The position numbers and the translations under genes are program-made. A DNA stretch of 64,000 bases from an uncultured Lachnospiraceae bacterium (GTDB lineage Bacteria > Bacillota > Clostridia > Lachnospirales > Lachnospiraceae). Each line of letters begins with the position of its first letter. The first letter of the stretch is position 1. Location: assembly GCA_910577275.1 (NCBI GenBank), contig CAJTMW010000012.1, positions 67,979-131,978 on the forward strand, given 5' to 3'. This document shows positions 57,382 through 64,000 of this stretch, piece after piece. A model generated the notes under the pieces. The model saw only the letters and a list, made by a program, of their open reading frames with translations, ran no database searches and was not told where the DNA came from.

Positions 57382-59229
57382 TTATTTTTCGCCGCTCTCG
57401 GTCTTAACTGCCGCACCTGCGTTCAAAATCTCCATAAACTCCTCCCCTGTAATGGTTTCCTTCTCATACAGGTATTTTGCAAGCTCGTGGAGCTTGTCCA
57501 GATTGTCGGAGAGAAGCTTTTTCGCCTTTTCGTACTGGCTCCTTACGGATTCGATGACCTTCCTGTCGATTTCCCTTGTGGTATTCTCCGAGCATGCAAG
57601 GGACGCGTCCCCGCCAAGATACTGATTGGATACGGTTTCAAGGGCGACCATGCCGAATTCCTCGCTCATACCGTATCTGGTAATCATGGCTCTCGCCAGC
57701 TTGGTTGCCTGCTCGATATCGTTGGAGGCTCCGGTGGTGATGGAATGGAAAATCAGCTCCTCCGCCACCCGTCCGCCGGTAAATGTGGCAATCTTATTTT
57801 CAAGCTCTTCCTTGCTCATAAGATTGTGCTCTCCCTCGTCCACCTGCATGGTATAGCCCAGCGCGCCCGAGGTACGGGGGATAATGGTAATCTTGGTAAC
57901 CGGAGCGGAGTTGTTCTGCAGCGCCGCCACCAGCGCATGTCCGATTTCATGGTAGGACACAATCAGACGCTCCTTATCCGAAAGCACCTTATTCTTCTTC
58001 TGATAGCCTGCAATTACCACCTCAATGCTTTCTTCCAGGTCAGCCTGGGTCACATACTGGCGTCCTTCCCGTACTGCCCGCAGGGCCGCCTCGTTCACCA
58101 TATTGGCAAGCTCCGCGCCGGAAGCGCCGGAGGCCGCCCTTGCAATGGCGTTGAAATCCACGTTATCTCCCAGCTTTATCTTTCTGGCGTGTACCTTTAA
58201 GATGGCCTCCCTGCCTGCCAGGTCGGGAAGCTCCACGGGCACCCGCCTGTCGAACCGTCCGGGACGCAGAAGCGCCGGGTCTAAGGATTCCGGCCTGTTG
58301 GTGGCCGCAAGAATCACAACGCCCTTTGAGCCGTCGAAGCCGTCCATCTCCGTAAGGAGCTGGTTTAAGGTCTGCTCCCTCTCGTCGTTGCCGCCCATGC
58401 CGCCGTTGTCCCGCTTTTTACCTATGGTATCAATCTCATCTATGAACACGATGCAGGGCGCTTTTTCGTTAGCCTGCTTGAACAAATCCCTCACCTTTGC
58501 CGCGCCCATTCCCACGAACATTTCCACGAATTCCGAGCCGGAAATGGAGAAAAACGGAACGTTCGCCTCCCCGGCCACCGCCTTTGCAAGGAGGGTCTTG
58601 CCTGTTCCGGGAGGGCCTACAAGCAGCGCCCCTTTGGGCATGGAAGCGCCGATTTCCTGATATTTCTGGGGATTGTGAAGGAAATCCACAATTTCCGTCA
58701 ATATTTCCTTGGCCTCGTCTTCGCCCGCCACGTCGCTGAACTTGATTCCCGTGGTGGACTCCACATAAATTTTGGCGTTGCTCTTTCCAAACTGCATAGC
58801 CGGCATCCCGCCGCCCATCTTCTTCATCATCCAGTTAGAGAGCAGCTGCCCAATCACTATGAAGATGACTATCGGAAGAATCCAGCTTAAGATGAAGCTT
58901 AAAACGGGAGACATTTCCTCCTGAACCACTCTGCCGAAAGAGCATCCCGATTTCTGCAGCCGTTCCACAAGCTGCGGGTCGTCAAAGGTGGTGGTCCGGT
59001 AAAAGAGCGGCTTTTCCTGCTTATCGGTGAAGTAAATATAATCTCCCTCGATTTGCACCATCGCCACCTGTTTTTCGTCCACCATGCCAAGGAAAGTGCC
59101 GTAATCCACATTTTCCACCTGCTGCCGCATAAGCTTTGGAAAAAGCAGGCTGTTGAGCAGCATCATCACCAGCATGACAATCAGATAATAAAATATCAGC
59201 GGTTTCTTTGGTTGTTTTACTTCTTTCAT
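57382..59229 (-). CDS. ftsH: ATP-dependent zinc metalloprotease FtsH
   Basis: A 615-residue membrane AAA+ protease for quality control of membrane and soluble proteins. Two membrane segments (about 10-28 and 105-130) flank a small external domain. The AAA domain has Walker A GPPGTGKT, Walker B CIVFIDEIDTIG and the SRH region ATNRPESLDPALLRPGRFDR. The zinc site is SYHEIGHALVAAL: HEIGH, where most FtsH have HEAGH, a conservative change in the variable position. GGGGACACATG precedes the start. Monocistronic, with its own terminator. Confidence 0.96.
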   Translation of the reverse strand: MKEVKQPKKPLIFYYLIVMLVMMLLNSLLFPKLMRQQVENVDYGTFLGMVDEKQVAMVQIEGDYIYFTDKQEKPLFYRTTTFDDPQLVERLQKSGCSFGRVVQEEMSPVLSFILSWILPIVIFIVIGQLLSNWMMKKMGGGMPAMQFGKSNAKIYVESTTGIKFSDVAGEDEAKEILTEIVDFLHNPQKYQEIGASMPKGALLVGPPGTGKTLLAKAVAGEANVPFFSISGSEFVEMFVGMGAAKVRDLFKQANEKAPCIVFIDEIDTIGKKRDNGGMGGNDEREQTLNQLLTEMDGFDGSKGVVILAATNRPESLDPALLRPGRFDRRVPVELPDLAGREAILKVHARKIKLGDNVDFNAIARAASGASGAELANMVNEAALRAVREGRQYVTQADLEESIEVVIAGYQKKNKVLSDKERLIVSYHEIGHALVAALQNNSAPVTKITIIPRTSGALGYTMQVDEGEHNLMSKEELENKIATFTGGRVAEELIFHSITTGASNDIEQATKLARAMITRYGMSEEFGMVALETVSNQYLGGDASLACSENTTREIDRKVIESVRSQYEKAKKLLSDNLDKLHELAKYLYEKETITGEEFMEILNAGAAVKTESGEK

Positions 59230-59297
59230 GTGTCCCCTCTTTTCCGCGCCGCAGCCTCTTTCGGTCTGATTTGACCTGCGCGGCGCCCGTTTACCAA

Positions 59298-60134
59298 TCA
59301 GGCGGATTTAATCTTTTTAATCTTATCGTGCGCAAAGGATAAATAAAACATCCTTATCCGAAGCTTATTTTCCTCATAAAGGTCGATACTCCTGTAAAGC
59401 TCCTTATAGTAATCAAACAGGATTCGTTTGGTTCGGACAGTCTGGTGAAAATTCGTCTGGGTAGCGACAAGGCTGCCCTTCGTCTTTACGTAATAATACA
59501 GCGGCCTGGTAATTACTCCCACCTTGCCCACATATTGGAGATATTCAAGATTGAAGCGGAAATCCTCGCACCAGTCCAGCTCCGGCGAACAGATAAGCCC
59601 GAATTTCCTGATAATATCGGCCCTGAAAAATTTGTTCCAGAGCACGCCGTAATAAAAATTGGCCGGAGCCGCCATCATATATTCCGCAAACCTGCTCCGG
59701 GTAATCACCGGCCCTCCGTCGATATTTCCCTTTTCATAAATCCGCTTCCCGCAGACCCTGTAATAATCGGAAATCACCATACCGCAGTCATAGGTGAGCG
59801 CCGTCCTCACAAACTCCTCCGTGGCATACTTCGGCAGCCAGTCGTCTCCGTCCACGAACTGGAAATACTCGCCCGACGCCGCCTTCATTCCCGCGTTCCG
59901 GCTCTCGGAAACGCCCTTGTTCTCCTGATTTATGATAACGAACCGCTTATCGGAAGCGGCGTATTTTGCAAGCACCCTTTCCGTGTGGTCCGTGCTTCCG
60001 TCATTTACGACAATGATTTCCGTGTTTGTATAGCTTTGATTCTGGATACTGCGCAGGCATCTTTCGATTGCCCTTTCACCGTTATAGACGGGCACGATTA
60101 TGCTCACTAACGGTTCTTTTATGGATTCTTCCAT
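59298..60134 (-). CDS. Family 2 glycosyltransferase
   Basis: A 278-residue GT-A enzyme: VSIIVPVYNGERAIERCLRS at the N-terminus, EIIVVNDGSTDHTE for nucleotide binding, SESRNAGMKAASGEYFQFVDG and the DXD-type DGDDWLPKYA (about 94-103). The C-terminal part (ELDWCEDFRFNLEYLQYVG) is typical of capsule or wall-polysaccharide transferases. No membrane segment. It lies 68 bases upstream of ftsH but needs no functional link to it. CCGTTTCC-rich DNA upstream leaves its SD as GGGGGATTAAT. Confidence 0.87.
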   Translation of the reverse strand: MEESIKEPLVSIIVPVYNGERAIERCLRSIQNQSYTNTEIIVVNDGSTDHTERVLAKYAASDKRFVIINQENKGVSESRNAGMKAASGEYFQFVDGDDWLPKYATEEFVRTALTYDCGMVISDYYRVCGKRIYEKGNIDGGPVITRSRFAEYMMAAPANFYYGVLWNKFFRADIIRKFGLICSPELDWCEDFRFNLEYLQYVGKVGVITRPLYYYVKTKGSLVATQTNFHQTVRTKRILFDYYKELYRSIDLYEENKLRIRMFYLSFAHDKIKKIKSA

Positions 60135-60267
60135 ATTAATCCCCCGTTTCCGTAACTGCTTATTAAAAATGTATTACCGTTACAAAGAAAAGTCAATTAC
60201 GGGATTATAAACAATTTATAAAAACTTTTATACCCGCTCTCTAAACCTTTCGGACATGGCACAAATC

Positions 60268-60771
60268 TCACCAAGGGGCTTTGGCGTCAATCTCCTTCCC
60301 GTCAAGAACCGCTAAGTACAGCTCTCCGTCCTGTCTGTAGCAAAGCTTTAAGGAAAAGAAGGGCAGCTCCCGCCGCAGATAATCAAAAAACAGCAAATCT
60401 CCCGTCCACAGCTCCAGCTCCCCGATTCTGTCCTTTTCCACCCATTCAAGCCTTCCCTCGTCGCACTCCTTAAGCGTTCCCTCAAAGCCGTCCGCCGTAT
60501 AAAGGCACATATACTCCACCAGTTCCTCTCCGCCGCCGCTTTCATAGCAAAAGGTCACGATTCCGCGGAAACGGTAGGAAGTAAGAGTAAGTCCCGTCTC
60601 CTCCTTCACTTCCCGCAAAAGGCATTCCTCCGGGCTTTCCCCCTTTTCAAAATGTCCCCCGACTCCAATCCATTTATCCTTGTTTACATCATTTTTTTTC
60701 GAAACCCTGTGGAGCATAAGGTATTTTCCGTCCTTTTCAATATAACACAGGGTTGTAAGACTGCTTTTCAT
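60268..60771 (-). CDS. NUDIX hydrolase, MutT/8-oxo-dGTP diphosphatase type
   Basis: A 167-residue NUDIX protein. The box is complete: GGHFEKGESPEECLLREVKE followed by ETGL (GX5EX7REUXEEXGU). It is preceded by NKDKWIGVG and followed by YRFRGIVTFCYES, the arrangement of the clostridial 8-oxo-dGTP diphosphatase-like group. It may clean damaged nucleotides; other nucleoside diphosphate substrates are possible. The start MKSSLTTLCY was taken because homologous proteins begin at this strand; the ribosome site (GTGGTGAAG) is weak and a longer frame exists. Confidence 0.85.
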   Translation of the reverse strand: MKSSLTTLCYIEKDGKYLMLHRVSKKNDVNKDKWIGVGGHFEKGESPEECLLREVKEETGLTLTSYRFRGIVTFCYESGGGEELVEYMCLYTADGFEGTLKECDEGRLEWVEKDRIGELELWTGDLLFFDYLRRELPFFSLKLCYRQDGELYLAVLDGKEIDAKAPW

Positions 60772-60932
60772 AAGCTTCACCACATTTCCGTATTTTTTCC
60801 GATTCCGCCGGCAGCCATATGGAGCGAAGCCTGAACTTCTCCGGTCCCGGCCATCATCCGGCATACCGTTTTATGGCACCGATATCGGTTATAATACAGT
60901 ATAGCATTTCCATAATTTTCGTCAAACGAATG

Positions 60933-60962
60933 TTGCTATCCTTTAACGGATAATGCTATAAT
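60933..60962 (+). promoter_or_regulatory. Promoter of the glgX-like gene
   Basis: TTGCTA (60933-60938), 18-base spacer, TATAAT (60957-60962). Leader of ~75 nt with ACAAGGAGGTATG directly before the ATG. Confidence 0.7.
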
Positions 60963-61041
60963 TAAGAGGCATTTTTTAATAGCGGGTTTTGTATACCTGT
61001 AAATTGTACGACAACAATATCATACAAGGAGGTATGAATAT

Positions 61042-63153
61042 ATGGAATTTGTATGGCACAGACCGGAGCGGGGAGGCAAACTGCAGCCATTGGACGTCAT
61101 CGACGGTTTCAAGGTGAGGCCGGGCTTTTATAACAGAGACGGCGCGGCGGCGGCTCCTAACGGCGTCAGCTTTACTATCCATTCGTCAGGCGCCACAAAC
61201 TGTACGCTGCTGCTCTTTCATCCCGAGGAATCGACGCCTTATGCCAGGCTGAAATTCCCGGAATCCTATCACATCGGAAACACCTATTCCATGCTGGTAT
61301 TCGACATAAAAATCGAAGATTTCGAATACGCATTCCAGTTAGACGGTCCTTATGACAAGGAAAAAGGGCTTCTTTTTGATAAAAACAATGTTCTGCTCGA
61401 CCCCTATGCGCGCGCCGTCACAGGCCAGAGACACTGGGGGGAGCACCCGGAAAGCGGAAAGCACTTTACCTATCACGCAAGAGTGGTTGAAAACAACTTC
61501 GACTGGGGTAAGATGAAGCAGCTTGAAACTCCCCTGGAAGATTTGGTCATTTATGAAATGCACGTCAGGGGGTTCACGAAAGACAAGTCCTCCGGCGTTT
61601 CCGCAAGGGGAACCTATGAGGGGCTTCGCCAGAAGATACCTTATCTGAAGGATTTGGGTATCAATGCCATAGAGCTGATGCCGATTTTTGAGTTTGATGA
61701 AATGGAAAACGCCAAGGTGGTGGACGGCGTACAGCTCTACAATTACTGGGGATACAATACCGTCTGTTTCTTTGCCCCCAACACCAGCTATTCTTCCGTT
61801 GTGGAGCATAATCACGAGGGCGACGAGTTAAAGCAGCTCATTTATGAGCTGAAGGAAAACGGAATTGAAGTCATCCTCGACGTGGTATTCAACCATACCG
61901 CCGAAGGCAACGACGACGGCCCCTGTTTTTCCTTTAAAGGAATTGACAACAACATTTATTATATTCTGACCCCAAACGGGGAGTACTATAATTTCAGCGG
62001 ATGCGGAAACGCCTTAAACTGCAACCATCCCATGACGCGGCGTTTCATCATCGACTGCCTGCGCTACTGGGTTACGGAGTACCGTGTGGACGGTTTCCGT
62101 TTCGATTTGGCCTCCATCCTCACAAGGGACCAGACCGGAGCTCCCATGGCGGACCCTCCGATTCTCCAAGGAATCGCCTGCGACCCTATTTTGGGAAACG
62201 TCAAGCTGATTGCCGAGGCCTGGGACGCGGCGGGGCTTTATCAGGTGGGCAATTTCCCCGCCTACAACAGATGGTCGGAATGGAACGGGAGATACCGGGA
62301 CGATATGCGGCGTTTCCTGAAAGGGGACGAGGGTCTGGCCGGAACCGCCATTACCCGGATTACCGGCTCGAAGGATTTGTACGACCCCTCCGTCCGGGGC
62401 AGAAGCGCTTCCATCAATTTCTTAAACTGCCACGACGGCTTTACGCTGTACGATATGTATTCTTATAATATGAAGCACAACGAAAAGAACGGCTGGAACA
62501 ACACCGACGGCGACAACAACGGAAACAGCTGGAACTGCGGCGTTGAGGGCGACACCGACGACCCTGAAATCGAAGGGCTCCGCCGACGCATGGTAAAGAA
62601 CGCCTGCGCCACTCTGATGTGCAGCCGGGGTCCCGCCATGTTTTACGCCGGAGACGAATTCTGCAACACGCAGTTCGGGAACAATAACGCCTACTGTCAG
62701 GATAATCTCATTTCCTGGCTCGACTGGACAAGGCTGGAAACTTATCGGGAAATCCACGATTTTTTCCGGTACATGATTACTTTCCGCAAAGAGCATCCCA
62801 TTCTGCGAAAGCCCACCAAGGCTGCCTCCTGCGGTCTCCCCGAAATCAGCATCCACAACGGCTATCCATGGAACGGCGGAACGGGACACACAAGCCGCCT
62901 CATCGGCATCATGTACGCCGGACGAAACGAGGAGGATACCAGGGATGATATTATCTTCTATGCCGTCAACGCCTACTGGGAGCCCCTTTATCAGCAGCTT
63001 CCCGATTTGCCCGACGGAAAGGAGTGGAAAATCAAGGTGAATACCTTTATAGAATATGAGGACGGGAAGGATTTTGAGGAACAGACGGAGTTTAATTTCG
63101 GAAAAAGCTTGAAGATTCCGCCGCGGACTGTGGTGGTGCTGGCGGCGGAGTAG
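61042..63153 (+). CDS. glgX: Glycogen debranching enzyme GlgX / isoamylase-type GH13
   Basis: A 703-residue cytosolic debranching enzyme hydrolysing alpha-1,6 bonds in glycogen or limit dextrins. An N-terminal CBM48 domain (about 15-130) is followed by the GH13 barrel with its conserved blocks: DVVFNHTAEG, DGFRFDLAS (nucleophile Asp), LIAEAWD (acid/base Glu) and FLNCHDGFTLYD. The C-terminal beta domain ends at FGKSLKIPPRTVVVLAAE. GlgX-type rather than pullulanase, because there are no signal peptide and no extra CBMs. Monocistronic; no other glycogen genes in the window. Confidence 0.93.
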   Translation: MEFVWHRPERGGKLQPLDVIDGFKVRPGFYNRDGAAAAPNGVSFTIHSSGATNCTLLLFHPEESTPYARLKFPESYHIGNTYSMLVFDIKIEDFEYAFQLDGPYDKEKGLLFDKNNVLLDPYARAVTGQRHWGEHPESGKHFTYHARVVENNFDWGKMKQLETPLEDLVIYEMHVRGFTKDKSSGVSARGTYEGLRQKIPYLKDLGINAIELMPIFEFDEMENAKVVDGVQLYNYWGYNTVCFFAPNTSYSSVVEHNHEGDELKQLIYELKENGIEVILDVVFNHTAEGNDDGPCFSFKGIDNNIYYILTPNGEYYNFSGCGNALNCNHPMTRRFIIDCLRYWVTEYRVDGFRFDLASILTRDQTGAPMADPPILQGIACDPILGNVKLIAEAWDAAGLYQVGNFPAYNRWSEWNGRYRDDMRRFLKGDEGLAGTAITRITGSKDLYDPSVRGRSASINFLNCHDGFTLYDMYSYNMKHNEKNGWNNTDGDNNGNSWNCGVEGDTDDPEIEGLRRRMVKNACATLMCSRGPAMFYAGDEFCNTQFGNNNAYCQDNLISWLDWTRLETYREIHDFFRYMITFRKEHPILRKPTKAASCGLPEISIHNGYPWNGGTGHTSRLIGIMYAGRNEEDTRDDIIFYAVNAYWEPLYQQLPDLPDGKEWKIKVNTFIEYEDGKDFEEQTEFNFGKSLKIPPRTVVVLAAE

Positions 63154-63177
63154 AAAAAGGGGAGTGAACGGGGGACG

Positions 63178-63331
63178 TTCGGAGAAGAGGATATTCCTTC
63201 GTCAGCACGCTCTCGCTCTATAAAAACGTAGCAGTACTAAACTCGGCTCGCATGCTGCATAGCAGCCCGCGAGCCTTGTTAAGTACTGACGTTTTTATAA
63301 GGCTTCCTTAAGGAATATCCTCTTCTCCGAA
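63178..63331. repeat. 154-bp palindromic element after glgX
   Basis: A perfect 22-bp inverted repeat forms the ends (63178-63199 with 63310-63331). Inside, a second long stem runs from TATAAAAACGT and CAGTACT to the matching arm, closing at GCTGC/GCAGC around 63255-63265. The transcript would fold into one long branched hairpin. It could act as terminator for glgX but is far larger than needed, so a mobile palindromic repeat is more likely. Confidence 0.75.
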
Positions 63332-63360
63332 CTGTTCTCCGACAGGCCCTCGTTGTTAGG

Positions 63361-63551
63361 TTGGCGGGCGGTATGGGTCGGCTAACCACCGCTGTAAGTT
63401 GGTGGGCGGTAAAGTTTGGCTAATCGCCGTTGTAAGCTGACGGGCGGTAGGGTTTGGCTAATGGGCATTATAAGCTGACGGGCGGCAGGGCCTTGGCTGG
63501 ATGTCAGTGTAAATCGACAGGCAATAAAATATAGCAAGCCGCCGCTGTAAA
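63361..63551. repeat. Degenerate tandem repeat, five ~38-bp units
   Basis: Units at 63361, 63399, 63437, 63475 and 63514. The shared core is GACGGGCGGTAGGGTTTGGCT followed by a variable centre and TGTAAG. Divergence increases toward the right. No coding potential fits the period. It is not CRISPR because there are no constant repeats with unique spacers. The stretch 63552-63699 that follows shows no gene. Confidence 0.7.
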
Positions 63552-63699
63552 GCCGGCGGCTAAAGGGGCGATTTGAGCATAGTGGTTTGAGAAGGCCAGC
63601 CCGGGGACGGGTATTCGTCCTCAAGTCTGCAAATAAAAAGTCAAGCATAAATTTGTGAACTTTGAAAAATTTATACAGGTTGAAATTAAGTCATAAACA

Positions 63700-63726
63700 T
63701 TAAGCCACCGGTTTACGCTGGCTTAA
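63700..63726 (-). terminator. Possible terminator of the decayed HTH gene
   Basis: TTAAGCCA pairs with TGGCTTAA over an 11-base loop and overlaps the stop codon of the reading frame coming from the right edge. The tail AATGTTTATG is only moderately T-rich. Confidence 0.4.
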
Positions 63727-64000
63727 GGAAAAAAGAAAGCTATTTGGGCGCCCTCCCACAGGGAATGCCCACTTTTTATTTTTTGAACACAGCCTGCGGA
63801 GCTTCTGAATTCTTCAGCAACACGGCGTACTGGGATGCCATGGGAAATCCGTTCCCTGATGGCCTCTTTCTCACGGTCAGAAAATTTCGGGACCCTTCCG
63901 GCATTGCCGGGGTTCCGCAGCTTTTACGACGCTCCCTCCGATGGCCATGGCATAGTCCAGCCCATCTTTTTCACAGAAAAAACCGGCCACCACAGACAGC
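63723..64000 (-). pseudogene. Decayed transposase/recombinase-like HTH fragment at the right edge
   Basis: On the minus strand the last frame (63923 to 63723) reads KLRNPGNAGRVPKFSDREKE then AIRERISHGIPVRRVAEEFR, a helix-turn-helix like those of transposases and resolvases, and stops at 63723. Upstream an in-frame TAA (63926-63924) blocks it, while the neighbouring frame is open from the window edge (EKDGLDYAMAIGGSVVK) and joins it if one A of the AAAA run at 63922-63925 is removed. It is therefore probably one gene with a frameshift. The family is uncertain and the rest lies outside the window. Confidence 0.35.

Noticed and set aside
63382..63648. An 88-codon minus-strand ORF
   Set aside because: It runs through the degenerate tandem repeat, has no ribosome site and no recognisable domain.

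Overview
The window looks like chromosome of a Gram-positive, anaerobic gut Firmicute, most likely Lachnospiraceae. Evidence: roughly balanced GC, purine-rich Shine-Dalgarno sites before almost every gene, consensus TTGACA/TATAAT promoters in AT-rich gaps, tRNA genes without encoded CCA, a glycyl-radical enzyme with its activase, a YesM/YesN two-component pair beside an LplABC-type sugar transporter, and a UPF0735-hom-ApgM-aspartokinase cluster. The genus cannot be fixed from sequence alone; Eisenbergiella- or Enterocloster-like genomes are a guess.

Layout. 0-0.9 kb: BlaI repressor and the start of a BlaR1-type sensor, with paired operators. 1-8.5 kb: amino-acid biosynthesis (a LeuA fused to an AraC-type DNA-binding domain; a PheB-like ACT protein, homoserine dehydrogenase, ApgM-type phosphomutase and aspartokinase), plus an HD-GYP protein and tRNA-Arg. 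8.8-11.8 kb: small accessory genes around tRNA-Gly (DUF3892, an Rpn-type nuclease, a short ORF, a gene with an in-frame stop, a ribbon-helix-helix regulator with a palindromic operator). 11.9-16.8 kb: an ABC-2-type membrane protein, a membrane-anchored GH3 enzyme, a probable new ~380-nt non-coding RNA with a perfect promoter and terminator, and glyA. 17-20.8 kb (+ strand): lipid kinase and PAP2 phosphatase, then an ECF sigma operon. 20.9-30.2 kb: a glycosyltransferase, an SfsA-MutY fusion, a frameshifted DUF1653 gene, an AlbA/Schlafen-type protein, a HAD phosphatase, a DUF362 ferredoxin protein and a chemoreceptor. 30.3-33.6 kb: csoR-copA copper resistance.

33.8-57.2 kb is the centrepiece: about 23 kb of co-directional minus-strand genes forming one carbohydrate-utilisation locus. 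Reading with transcription: two LplB/LplC-type permeases, the binding protein, YesN/YesM-type regulators, a GH95-like hydrolase, an aldo-keto reductase, GH3, GH4, a glycyl-radical activase and enzyme, an iron alcohol dehydrogenase, GH105, a Gfo/Idh oxidoreductase, a cupin, a Zn-type alcohol dehydrogenase, an SMP-30 lactonase, a truncated FGGY kinase and DeoC, closed by a terminator. I infer import of a uronide-containing oligosaccharide, intracellular cleavage, oxidation to a lactone, hydrolysis, radical dehydration and aldol cleavage. The actual sugar is unknown.

57.3-64 kb: ftsH, a glycosyltransferase, a NUDIX hydrolase, a glycogen-debranching-type enzyme, and a terminal repeat zone (a 154-bp palindrome, a degenerate 38-bp tandem repeat and a decayed HTH gene). 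The main candidates for new biology are the 23-kb locus with its radical enzyme, the ncRNA, the LeuA-AraC and SfsA-MutY fusions, and a free CopZ encoded inside copA.
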